A DNA stretch of 61,054 nucleotides from Mariaggregatimicrobium sp964498785 (lineage in GTDB: Bacteria > Zhuqueibacterota > Zhuqueibacteria > Thermofontimicrobiales > Thiofontviventaceae), in the NCBI GenBank assembly GCA_964498785.1, contig CAZCJL010000029.1, positions 1-61,054 on the forward strand, read 5' to 3'. The notes below the pieces were generated by a model that was not told the origin of the DNA, ran no database searches, and saw only the letters and a program-made list of their open reading frames with translations. This document shows, piece by piece, positions 46,601 to 57,100 of the stretch. Numbering within the stretch: the stretch's first letter is position 1; each line of letters opens with the position of its first letter. A program made the translations under genes and the position numbers.

Positions 46601-49600
46601 CATTCGGATCCGAATAATATTGGAACCAGCAGAATTTTTGCCGGTGAGGATTGGTTCTCATTTCTGCTTCAACAGTATCCTGCTATTCCCGGAGAAAAGA
46701 CAGCCGCAGAAATCAATCAATATATCATCGATGATCGACAGTTCAATATGCCGGTAGTGAACATCGAGTTTGGTTATGAAGATAACAACTTACACGGTCG
46801 AGTTCTTACAACTGAAGAAAACAGAAAATATGCATGGGCTGTGGTCACTGGCGGTGGTTTCTTTAGTTATGGTAATGGGAAAACCATTCGGGATGTCGAT
46901 CTTTCTGCGCTTTACAGTGATGGCGCTCAACAGATTGTTCATCTTTATAATTTCATGAGTAAACTACCGTGGTGGCAGATGGAACCGGCAAATCAGAGAG
47001 TGAACAACGGATTTTGTCTGGCAAATGGAGACCAGGAATTTGTTATTTATTTACCTGAAGAAGATTCCGTTGTTGTTGATCTTTCACTGAATTCGGGTTT
47101 TTATCTGGCGCAGTGGTATAATCCACTTGATGGAACAACGATTCCAGGTATAGCTGTCGCCGGTGGAGAATATCAGACATTTCACTCGCCACTGGATCAT
47201 GATGTTGTATTACATCTCAAGACGACGAGTGAATCCGTAATTACTACGGTTCCGGAAATGTTGAGTTTTGCAGTGACAGACACGATCACGAAGCCAGTTA
47301 TTCAGCACGTCACTATCACGGACCCGATTCATCAAAATCTTTCCTGGACCGCGCACGAAGCGAGCGACGTTTCCTGGCTCTCGCTTCAAAATTCCAGTGG
47401 AAGCAGCGAGGATCAATTGACTGTGTCGGCAGACACAACCGGCATTTCGTTTGGGGAATATTCAGCATCAATTGTGATTGAAGCCCCCAATGTGGCAAAC
47501 AGCCCGGTTGAAGTTCCTGTTAAATTATCATATACCTCGGCAATACCAATCCTCGCAGTAAATCCGCAGAGTCTTAATTTCCAGGCAATGGATGGCGGTT
47601 CAAATCCTGCAAATCAATTGATCACAATACAGAATGATGGTTTAGGTGAATTGAACTGGTCTACGTCTATTAAGCCGGATGAAGGGTGGTTGTCTGTTTC
47701 CGATACTGCCGGTGTTGGTGAGGGACAAGTAACAGTTTCTGTGGATATTAATCAATTAAGTCCTGGCATCTATAATAGTATCCTTCGCTTTAGCGATCCG
47801 AATTCTTATAATAAATTTGTGGAAATCACCGCTACGCTAACTGTCGAAGCTGTTGCACAAGGTCCGATATTGGCGGAATTTCAAGCAGAAGAATCTGCTA
47901 ATTTACCGAACTCTGGTTGGGAAGTAATCGTTAATGAAAATGAATCCTGTTTGTTGGCAATTACCAGTAATATTTCTGGTCCGCCGGATCAATATCGTTT
48001 GGATTATTCATTCAACGTACCAGATGGCGTTTCAACAGTGTTCGTATTTGCAGAAGTTGATGTTAACAATTCGGACAGAGATGACAGCTTTTATATCAAA
48101 ATGAATGGTTCTGACCAATGTAACTGGAATGGTTTAAGTTCACTTGGTGATGGTTGGAAACGGTCATGGGTTTTTAATTATCGAAGAGATAACCAGCATT
48201 CCTTTGCAGTCAATCCCGGAAATAACACGTTGAGTTTATATCCCCGGGAAGCTGGTGCACAAATTAATTGGCTCGTTGTGACGACAGAAAAGGACACCGA
48301 TATTCAAAGTTATGAAATCGGAGATCAGCAACAACCCCCAGAATCTCCCGTGTTGGCAGTGAGTTCATCTGTATTAAATTTTGCTGCAAGTATAGGAGAC
48401 GCGAATCCGCCATCTCAGATGATTACTGTAAATAACAGCGGTATCGGATCAATTCAATGGGGCGCGGCTGAACAACCTGATCTCGCCTGGCTGACACTGG
48501 ATAAATCAACCGGAGGCGCCGGCGAACAAATACAGGTCGCAGTGGATATTACAGGCATGGCAGAAGGATCATATAACGGAGAAATTCAAATCACTGATCC
48601 TAATGCATCGAATAGCCCTGTTATCATTCCGGTCAATTTAAATATTGCCGGAGAAGTGAGCGGTCCTATATTGGCCGAATTTGACGCCGAAGCGAGTTTC
48701 TCCCTGCCCAATGATGGTTGGGATGTGATACAGAACGAAGGCGAGAATTGTCTGATCGCTGCGGTCAGCGATATTTCCTCTCCGCCTGAACAATATCGGC
48801 TGGATTATACGTTTATGGTACCTCAAGGGGTAACATCAGTATATGTCTTTGCAGAAGTTGATGTTAACAATTCGGATAGAGATGACAGCTTTTATATCAA
48901 AATGAATGGTTCAGACCAATGCACCTGGAATGGTTTAAGTTCGCTTGGTGATGGTTGGAAAAGGTCATGGGTGTATGACTTTCAGAAAGATAAACAACAT
49001 CAATTTGCGATCAGCCCCGGCACCAATACGTTAAGCCTTTATCCGAGAGAGCAGAAAGGCCAGATTAATTGGCTCGTTGTGACAACAGATAAAAATTATG
49101 ATATTGAATCTTTTGAATTTAATGATAACACACCTCCGCCGACTGATCCGGTGATTGCAGTAACTCCGAAGAGCGTGGCGTTCAGTGCTGTTATCGGTGA
49201 CAGCAATCCGTCGGCGAAACTGGTCACAGTGAACAATACCGGAGCAGGTTCACTTTTTTGGAGTGCTCTTGAGATTCCGGATCAACCCTGGTTACATCTC
49301 GCTGATTCCATTGGAACTGATGGTGATCAGATCAATGTTTCTGTGGATATTGCGGGATTGGCAGTTGGAAATTACCAGGCATCGATACTGATTTCGGACA
49401 CGAACGCGACAAATGGCAGCATCAGTGTGCCTGTTCAATTGGCAATAACCGAAGAAGTGAGCGGACCTGTTTTGGCAGAAGTTGATGCGGCACAAAGCAG
49501 TTCATTGCCTAACGATGGGTGGAACGTTACGGTGAACGAGGGGAGTGAATGCCTGGTGGCTATTGAAGATGATATTAACAGTCCGCCGGAACAGTATCGA

Positions 49601-51088
49601 TTGGACTATACTTTTACTGCTCCTCCGGGAGTTACCAAAGTGTATGTATTTGCAGAAATAGATGTCAACGGTTCTAATAGAGATGATAGTTTCTGGATTA
49701 AAATGAATGGCGCGGATATCTGTAACTGGAATGGTCTTTACAAATTAGGTGATGGGTGGAAACGGTCATGGGTTTATAATTTAGGTAACGGAAATCAGCA
49801 CACATTTTCTGTGAATGCGGGAACAAATACGTTAAGCCTGTTCCCGCGAGAACAGAGAGCCTATATCAATTGGCTGGTTGTAACCACCGATAAAAATACC
49901 AATATTAATGAATATGATTTTGACAACAATACGCCGCCGCCAACCGAACCAATATTGGCGGTCAGTCCAAAATCTTTGAGCTTTTCCGCAATTGAAGGCG
50001 GGAATGATCCTGAGCCGAAAAAGGTCACTGTGTCCAACTCAGGAGTCGGGACTCTTGATTGGACGGCAGAAGAAGTTGATGACCAGCACTGGCTTTCCCT
50101 GACTGATGCTGCCGGACAGGACGGTGATGATTTGATAGTGAATGTAGAATCTCACGATCTGTTAAGTGGAAGTTATCAGGCGACAATTAAAGTGAGTGAT
50201 CCATATTCAGCGAATCAAGAATTGCTGGTTCAAGTTACATTAACAGTTGCCTGCGAATCCGATGGTCCGGTGTTGGCGGAATTTGAGGCTGAATCAAGTG
50301 CGAATTTGCCAAACCACGGTTGGGAAATCCTGACAAATGAGAATGAACTTTCGTTAAAGTCGTTAACTCGCGCTGTTTCAGCACCCAATGAGGCCCATCG
50401 ATTGGATTACGTATTTAGTGTGCCGGATAATGTTTCCGATGTATTCGTGTTCGCGGAAGTGGACGTCAATAATTCATTTAATGATGACAGTTTTTGGGTC
50501 TCGATGAACGATGGGGATTTGTGTCAATGGAATAATTTAAAACCATTGGGTGATGGCTGGAAACGAGCCTGGGTATATGATTTCGGCGCTGATAAACAGC
50601 ATCGTTTCTCGGTACAGCCAGGTGCAAACAGATTGAGTCTTTATCCGCGAGAGACAAACGCTCATATCAACTGGTTGGTAGTCACTACAGATAAAACATT
50701 GGATATTCGTTCATATATATTCGGACAAGGATTGGCAAAACGTTCGCAAGATAAAGAAACCGCAGAGAACCAGCATCCGATTCCAGAGCGTTTTAATTTA
50801 TATCAAAATTATCCCAATCCGTTTAACCCGTCAACGATGATCAGTTTTGATTTACCATTTGATGCGCGGGTGAATCTATCGGTTTTTAATGTGCTGGGAC
50901 AAAATATCGAAACATTGGTACAAGAAAATTTACCGGCAGGAACGCATAACTACCAATGGTTGGCAGTAGATATTACCGGAAACCCATTGCCATCGGGATT
51001 GTATTTCTATCAAATTGAAGTTTCTAAATTAACTGATACCGGATTTAACACGATTTTAATTGCGAAAAAAATGCTTCTTAAGAAATGA
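43625..51088 (+). CDS. Giant SGNH + DUF5060/DUF4038 fusion protein, T9SS-exported
   Basis: About 2487 residues. Order: signal (1-26, SVSA/QLK), SGNH/CE3-like domain (28-255; S36, HIGTND, TWHPN with no Asp at -3), TIG-like region, BACON-like (357-450), malectin (460-612), BACON-like (617-712), DUF5060 (717-805), DUF4038-type barrel (820-1140; VGEFDEAG, VVNIEFGYED), two BACON-like repeats, then a fourfold array of carbohydrate-binding-like modules (starting near 1413, 1679, 1944, 2214) alternating with BACON-like repeats, and a canonical sorting domain (2388-2487; NYPNPFNPSTM). It fuses in one chain the two protein types encoded separately upstream. ATG at 43625 follows GAGGGGG and begins directly with a signal peptide like its paralogue; GTG at 43547 also has AAGGAG and would add 26 residues. 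Confidence 0.85.
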   Translation: MKKFDFKSIVSLFLFCLFIFIESVSAQLKIMPLGDSITQGELQIFNSDPPEGYHTNQRLIGPRADGAQGILDSNGGYRIPLEQILIDVGWDVNMVGDRDLGGGYHEGYPGYMTSDIIPIMPDILNANNPDIVLLHIGTNDLPWPIDADSCFTNIQTIVDIIHDYNPNIHIMLAQIIPCLQNTDLGVQRYPGIIALNALLPQIAASRSYVSLVDMWTPFIEYDNWELELMSSTWHPNETGYDLMANVWAEELQNIVQGRSPQITYISPDSGFVVENDFQCMVQGDFFVDNIDVYLQHENGSRLNADVVTYQNTNHFFANFDLTQGVVAQYQVVAVNPNKMRTIHSPDIFLSILPDTTRLQPILALDQDSISFTNNNNIKYLQIENEGKGVLEWQIETDAYAPWITSVSPQSGSINAGDSAEITIEVDLFSNVVGVYRATLNVLSNVGDKQIMLKAVKTPSLPYSKRVICGSSSSFTDNQGNSWVPEQPFQEGSWGYLVGNVYETSDPITNTDDDYLYQTERWDSGLAYHFIVPEANYNIILHFAEIYHESSGMRQFSVEIEGETVLNELDIYSEAGHDVALVKPVNANVADGYLDIRFVSSIDAAKISAIEIHSASSDPVLAVSRQRLEFGTSINNGSFRIINAGFEALNWAVAENPDEAWMNIEGQHSGSLQQGEAYEIGVKINRAGLDDGNYSGNLHITSNAGEELIPVNMTVQNTTLEIAKHGLFEFALSSENSYQNPYKDVNLSAEFSGPNGETMHVEGYWFEENIWKIRFMPTSIGDWSFITTSDDASLSGISGRLECVASSRPGLLKVSDSNPYVFELNNKPFFWMGETSWLLMSNAVPFDGTFQQYISTRKAQHFNGIHFVLGTGGLPIGTDNPSNEGGNLWASQQEQKINPDFFKWMDERFEYLDDAEFVVGFFMTWAQHYVTFAREDFERFERYMIARYAAYPLVYWTIVGEFDEAGSISGYNYHGNVFAERDPYGHLITNHPGHSDPNNIGTSRIFAGEDWFSFLLQQYPAIPGEKTAAEINQYIIDDRQFNMPVVNIEFGYEDNNLHGRVLTTEENRKYAWAVVTGGGFFSYGNGKTIRDVDLSALYSDGAQQIVHLYNFMSKLPWWQMEPANQRVNNGFCLANGDQEFVIYLPEEDSVVVDLSLNSGFYLAQWYNPLDGTTIPGIAVAGGEYQTFHSPLDHDVVLHLKTTSESVITTVPEMLSFAVTDTITKPVIQHVTITDPIHQNLSWTAHEASDVSWLSLQNSSGSSEDQLTVSADTTGISFGEYSASIVIEAPNVANSPVEVPVKLSYTSAIPILAVNPQSLNFQAMDGGSNPANQLITIQNDGLGELNWSTSIKPDEGWLSVSDTAGVGEGQVTVSVDINQLSPGIYNSILRFSDPNSYNKFVEITATLTVEAVAQGPILAEFQAEESANLPNSGWEVIVNENESCLLAITSNISGPPDQYRLDYSFNVPDGVSTVFVFAEVDVNNSDRDDSFYIKMNGSDQCNWNGLSSLGDGWKRSWVFNYRRDNQHSFAVNPGNNTLSLYPREAGAQINWLVVTTEKDTDIQSYEIGDQQQPPESPVLAVSSSVLNFAASIGDANPPSQMITVNNSGIGSIQWGAAEQPDLAWLTLDKSTGGAGEQIQVAVDITGMAEGSYNGEIQITDPNASNSPVIIPVNLNIAGEVSGPILAEFDAEASFSLPNDGWDVIQNEGENCLIAAVSDISSPPEQYRLDYTFMVPQGVTSVYVFAEVDVNNSDRDDSFYIKMNGSDQCTWNGLSSLGDGWKRSWVYDFQKDKQHQFAISPGTNTLSLYPREQKGQINWLVVTTDKNYDIESFEFNDNTPPPTDPVIAVTPKSVAFSAVIGDSNPSAKLVTVNNTGAGSLFWSALEIPDQPWLHLADSIGTDGDQINVSVDIAGLAVGNYQASILISDTNATNGSISVPVQLAITEEVSGPVLAEVDAAQSSSLPNDGWNVTVNEGSECLVAIEDDINSPPEQYRLDYTFTAPPGVTKVYVFAEIDVNGSNRDDSFWIKMNGADICNWNGLYKLGDGWKRSWVYNLGNGNQHTFSVNAGTNTLSLFPREQRAYINWLVVTTDKNTNINEYDFDNNTPPPTEPILAVSPKSLSFSAIEGGNDPEPKKVTVSNSGVGTLDWTAEEVDDQHWLSLTDAAGQDGDDLIVNVESHDLLSGSYQATIKVSDPYSANQELLVQVTLTVACESDGPVLAEFEAESSANLPNHGWEILTNENELSLKSLTRAVSAPNEAHRLDYVFSVPDNVSDVFVFAEVDVNNSFNDDSFWVSMNDGDLCQWNNLKPLGDGWKRAWVYDFGADKQHRFSVQPGANRLSLYPRETNAHINWLVVTTDKTLDIRSYIFGQGLAKRSQDKETAENQHPIPERFNLYQNYPNPFNPSTMISFDLPFDARVNLSVFNVLGQNIETLVQENLPAGTHNYQWLAVDITGNPLPSGLYFYQIEVSKLTDTGFNTILIAKKMLLKK
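47863..50720 (+). repeat. Fourfold BACON plus binding-module array in the fusion gene
   Basis: Four diverged copies of a roughly 150-residue module begin near 47863, 48661, 49456 and 50266 (about 800 bp apart), each separated by a BACON-like repeat of about 100 residues and, in places, a Pro-rich linker (NNTPPPT). Shared text: FAEVDVNxSxxDDSF, LGDGWKR, QHxF and LYPRE...INWLVVTT. Copies 1 and 2 share an almost identical stretch of about 125 bp (48050-48175 and 48850-48975). Confidence 0.85.
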
Positions 51089-51161
51089 TAGAATAACGTA
51101 TAATTTTGCCCAAAATTAAAAATTGGATGAAATCTATAAAGTACAACGTAAGGAGCCCATT

Positions 51162-54100
51162 ATGAAATATCATCATTTTCTCATTATTTTATTAATTTTC
51201 CCGCTGGTGAGTGTAATCGCTCAACAGTCCATGGAACCGGTTGCCTCGTTTTTGGGGACACATTCTTCCGAAAGAGTTGGTTATCACTTACATACAGCGG
51301 GAGATGTGAACGGTGACGGTTATGATGATTTTTTAATCGGAACATTCCATAGCGCCACGCGAGGCTTTAATTCCGGGGCAGCTTATTTAATTTTAGGGCA
51401 ACAATCAGCCGGATGGGGTGTTAACAAATCTTTGAACAATGCTGATGCCAAGTTCATTGGGAAAAGAATGTACGATGCTGTTGGTTATTGTCTTGCCGGC
51501 GGAGGCGATGTAAACGGAGACGGGTACGATGATTTTATTATCAGTGCTCCGGCAGGAGATGACAATGTGCCACAAAATCCTGGCTATGTTTACATTATTT
51601 TGGGTAAGGCAAATCCCAATTGGGGACATAATTTTGTATTAGAGGACGGAGCAGATGCATACTATGCCGGTGAAAATCCACATGATATTGCCGGAATATC
51701 TGTTGCCATTGCCGGAGATATTAATGGGGATGGATTTGATGATTTTTTAGTCGGTGTTCCATACAACGACTATAGCGGGATTGATGCCGGGAAAACGTAT
51801 CTTATTCTGGGAAAGACAGATGGCTGGCAGCGCGGCGTTAGTTTAAGTGAGGCTCATGCGTCCTTTTGCGGGAACGTCGGAAATGGGTTGGCGGGTTATT
51901 CGGTGGATGGCGTGGGAGATGTCAATGGTGATGACATTCCTGATTTCGTCATTGGCGCCAGAGGAGCTAAAAAAGTCTACTTGATTTTCGGCAGAAGGGA
52001 TGTTGGTTGGGGCGCGAATTTCAATCTGGATAATGCGGATGTCACTTTTTATGGAAATCAATGGAATGATTGGACCGGTTGGCGCGCAGCAGGAGCCGGC
52101 GATGTGAACGGCGATGGTTTGAACGATATTTTAATCGGCGCACCCATGTATAACCAGGATGGGGGAGATGCTGGCAAAGTGTACCTGGTCTTCGGACGAA
52201 GAAGTGGCTGGAATGGCAATTTGGACGAGGCTGACGCTTCTTTTTACGGAGAAGCGTATAATGACCAGGCCGGCTGGGATGTGCAGGGCGCAGGAGACGT
52301 CAATGGCGATGGGTATGATGATTTTGTCATTGGCGCGTGGTATAATGATCAAAATGGTGAAGACGCCGGGAAAATGTATTTAATAAAAGGAAAAAAAACA
52401 GGATGGAATAGAGACGTAAAACTATCAGCAATTCAAGAATATTTTCTTGGTGAATATGCCGGTGATTTTGCAGGATTCTCTGCTGCAACTGCCGGAGATG
52501 TGAATGGTGACGGATTGAATGATATTGTAACATCATCCACTTATTATAGTCGCGCGTATAATTGGGGCGGTAAAATATCACTCTTTCTCGGAGAAGCAGA
52601 AGAAAATAGTCAACCTGAGTTGAGTCTCAGTTCTGACCAATTGGATTTTGCAGATGATTTAACGAGTTTGTCGTTTACAATCACAAATTCCGGAAACGGG
52701 TTGTTGGATTGGAACAGTTTGCTTTTGGTAAATGAGCCCTGGATTACAGCCATTGATCCGCCAAGTGGTCGCCTTGCGGAAGGAGCGTCGGAAATGGTCA
52801 CAATTACTATTGATAGATCAGATTTGATTGCAGGCCTCTATAGTGATTCTATTAAAATCGAAACAAACGGCGGCAATGCTGTGGTCAGTCTGATTGCCAC
52901 TGTCCCCGCGCTACCACAATGGATTGTCCGGAAATCGATGCTCGATTTTGGATCTTCTTTTACCAGCCTTGATTTAATTATCGAAAATACAGGCAATTCA
53001 ATCCTTCATTGGAATTTCACAAATCCAGAAAATCTAACATGGGTTGAATCGATTAATCCTGAGCACGGAGCAATTGCACCAAGCGAAACAACAAAAGTGA
53101 CAGTACATGTCAATCGTTCGGGATTACATGCGGGAGAGTATTTTGGTAACCTGCAAGTATCTTCCGAGGCAGGTAGTGAGGATATTTCACTGAAACTAAT
53201 TGTGTACACATTAAATACATTGTATGTGAAAGATATCAAAAAAAGCCCGAATGCCTGGACCGGAAAAGATGACGTATACCTCTCGATTACCGATGCGCTA
53301 AATGCCGCCACATTGGGAGATCAGATTTGGGTTGCAAAAGGAGAATATTTAGAACCTGTTCAATTGAATGATGGAATTAAACTATATGGCGGTTTTTCCG
53401 GGAATGAAAATTCGTTGAATGAACGAATCGATTTGCTTGAAAATCATGTTTACAATACTATTATCAATGCCCAGAATGCTGATCATTGTGTCCTCACTGC
53501 ATCAAACAATATTGTTGACGGATTTAAACTGATTAACGGTTTTGCACATAAAGGCGGTGGCGTCAGCATTTACAATAACACAAACATCGAGTTGCGCAAT
53601 CTTTTTATTACAGAATGTGAAGCAGAACATACCGGTGGTGGTATCGATATATTAGCTTTTGGTGGTACTATTTTAATTGAAAATATTGTCATTTGGAAAT
53701 GTAAAGCGATTTGCGGCGCGCTCGAAATCGCTGATGAATCTACCGCACAATTGACGGCTCGTAACTGTACAATCGTTAATAATTCATCTTATGGCCTGGA
53801 AGTACCATATCATGATAATGTGCCTCTTGGAACCACCAATTACGAATTTTACAATTGTATTGTCTGGGAAAATAGAAACTCTCGTTCGCCAAGCCTTTAT
53901 TCAAATGTGTGGGCCTGGGCCAGAAATTTTACTGATTATTCCTATATTGGCTATGAACCCTGGAATGCAGTGGAGGGGCAATGGCGAGCTCCTCTTCCGA
54001 ACAATATTTTTGAAGTGAATGTCGGCAATCCGGGTTTTGTCGATATGGAAAACGGGGATTTCCAGCTATCTCCGGCGTCTCCGTGCATCGGTAGCGGTCT

Positions 54101-57100
54101 GAACGGAACTGATATCGGGGCTTTTCCTTTCAATGGACAGCTTCAACCAACATTATCAATAACACCCTCCTCATTACATTTTCAATGTAATGAAGGAGAA
54201 TCGAATCCGGATGTTCAAACAATCTCAGTGAGTAGTTCGGATGGGGCGGTTGTTCAATTTACCGTTGATGAAATTCCGGAAATGGATTGGCTGATTCTTT
54301 CGCCAACAAGTGGTTCAACACAGCAAAACATCGATGTGTCAATTGAAAATTCCGGCTTGAGCGCTGGTTCATATTCTGGTCGTGTTCGATTCATAAATGC
54401 ATCTAACCAAAATGATGTTGTGGATTTGTTCATTGAACTCACAGTTTTGGGACAGATTTCAAACACCGGCCCGGTTTTCGGCGCTTTTGAAGCAGAAGTC
54501 AATTCAGCGCTGCCCAATAGCGGCTGGGAAGTGGTAGTGAACGAAGGAGAGAATTGTTTGCGGGCAACTGCCAGTGATATCAGCAGCCCGCCGCAACAAT
54601 ATCAATTGAATTATACATTTATGGTTCCGCAGGGCGTGAATACAGTGTATGTTTTTGCTGAAGTGGATGTAAACAAATCCGGTAGTGACGACAGTTTTTG
54701 GATCACGATGAACGGCGCAGATCCCTGTCAATGGAATGGTTTGTACAAATTGGGCGATGGTTGGAAACGGTCCTGGGTTTTCGATCAATTTAAGGACCAG
54801 CAACATACTTTTGCCGTGACTCCGGGCGAGAATACGTTGAATCTCTATCCCCGCGAGAGAAACGCACACATTAATTGGCTGGTTGTTACAGCGGATCCGG
54901 ATGCGGATATTGAGAATTATCAATTTGGAAATGTCGCAACACCGCCATCTCCGCCGCCAGTGGCCGACGATCCTGTAATTGCGGTGAGTAAAACGTCTCT
55001 TTCATTTTCAGGAATGATCAATGGGGGGAATCCTGCAGCGCAGCAGCTCGTGGTACAAAACAGCGGAGGCGGCACATTCAACTGGACCGCCGCCGAACAA
55101 CCGGAACAGAGCTGGCTCACGTTGAGCAAGACTTCCGGGAGCGCTGGCGAGAGCATTTCCGTGGGAGTTAATATTTCTTCTTTAGCTGAAAGTTCATATA
55201 ATGGCGAGATTCAAATTTCCGCCGACAGCGCTGCGAACAGCCCGCTAACAGTACCAGTGACTTTGACAGTCTCACCAGAGCAGACCGGCCCGATGTACAC
55301 GGAATTTCAGGCCGAAGCGAGCCCGAGTTTGCCTAATAGCGGCTGGGAAATGTTAGTTAATGAGGGAGAGAATTGTTTACGGGCAACTGCTAATGATATC
55401 AGCAGCCCGCCGCAACAATATCAATTGAATTATACATTTATGGTTCCGCAGGGCGTGAATACAGTGTATGTTTTTGCTGAAGTGGATGTAAACAAATCCG
55501 GTAGTGACGACAGTTTTTGGATCACGATGAACGGCGCAGATCCCTGTCAATGGAATGGTTTGTACAAATTGGGCGATGGTTGGAAACGGTCCTGGGTTTT
55601 CGATCAATTTAAGGACCAGCAACATACTTTTGCCGTGACTCCGGGCGAGAATACGTTGAATCTCTATCCCCGCGAGAGAAACGCACACATTAATTGGCTG
55701 GTTGTTACAGCGGATCCGGATGCGGATATTGAGAATTATCAATTTGGAAATGTCGCAACACCGCCATCTCCGCCGCCAGTGGCCGACGATCCTGTAATTG
55801 CGGTGAGTAAAACGTCTCTTTCATTTTCAGGAATGATCAATGGGGGGAATCCTGCAGCGCAGCAGCTCGTGGTACAAAACAGCGGAGGCGGCACATTCAA
55901 CTGGACCGCCGCCGAACAACCGGAACAGAGCTGGCTCACGTTGAGCAAGACTTCCGGGAGCGCTGGCGAGAGCATTTCCGTGGGAGTTAATATTTCTTCT
56001 TTAGCTGAAAGTTCATATAATGGCGAGATTCAAATTTCCGCCGACAGCGCTGCGAACAGCCCGCTAACAGTACCAGTGACTTTGACAGTCTCACCAGAGC
56101 AGACCGGCCCGATGTACACGGAATTTCAGGCCGAAGCGAGCCCGAGTTTGCCTAATAGCGGCTGGGAAATGTTAGTTAATGAGGGAGAGAATTGTTTACG
56201 GGCAACTGCTAATGATATCAGCAGCCCGCCGCAACAATATCAATTGAATTATACATTTATGGTTCCGCAGGGCGTGAATACAGTGTATGTTTTTGCTGAA
56301 GTGGATGTAAACAAATCCGGTAGTGACGACAGTTTTTGGATCACGATGAACGGCGCAGATCCCTGTCAATGGAATGGTTTGTACAAATTGGGCGATGGTT
56401 GGAAACGGTCCTGGGTTTTCGATCAATTTAAGGACCAGCAACATACTTTTGCCGTGACTCCGGGCGAGAATACGTTGAATCTCTATCCCCGGGAGAAAAA
56501 TGCACATATTAACTGGCTGGTTGTTACAGCGGATCGTAATGCAGACATTGATAATTATCAATTTGGAAACGGTGCTACGCCGCCACCTCCGCCAACGACT
56601 GATCCGATCATTGCAATAAGTCCGACAAGCCTGTCATTTTCTGCGTATGAAAAAGGAGAGAATCCGGATTCGCGAAATCTGGCTATCACAAATGCTGGCA
56701 GCGACACTCTTCAATGGACTGCAACTGAGCAGCCGGACGTGGACTGGCTTTCAATAGATCGAACAAGTGGCAGTGCTGGTGATCATATTAGCGTTTCCGT
56801 GGATATAGCCGGAAAGAGTACAGGCAATTATTCAACATCGATTTATATTCGTGATCCAAACGCTGATAACGATTCGGTGCGTGTTCCCATTTCATTAAAA
56901 ATTACAACCGAGCCTGAAGGTGAAATCATTGCCATTTTTGAAGTGGAAAATAATTTCGGTTTACCAAATGACGGATGGGAAGTATTAGTCAATGAGAATC
57001 AAAATTGTTTAAGAGCATTGAAAAGTTCTATTAGCGCGCCAAACGAGGCGCATCGGCTTGATTTTTCTTATGAAGTGCCTGACGGTATTTCCACAGTTTT

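Noticed and set aside
54504..56561. Long antisense open frames of 120-140 codons recurring every 819 bp
   Set aside because: They are shadows of the duplicated sense modules: same spacing as the DNA repeat, no ribosome binding sites, and no protein-family resemblance.
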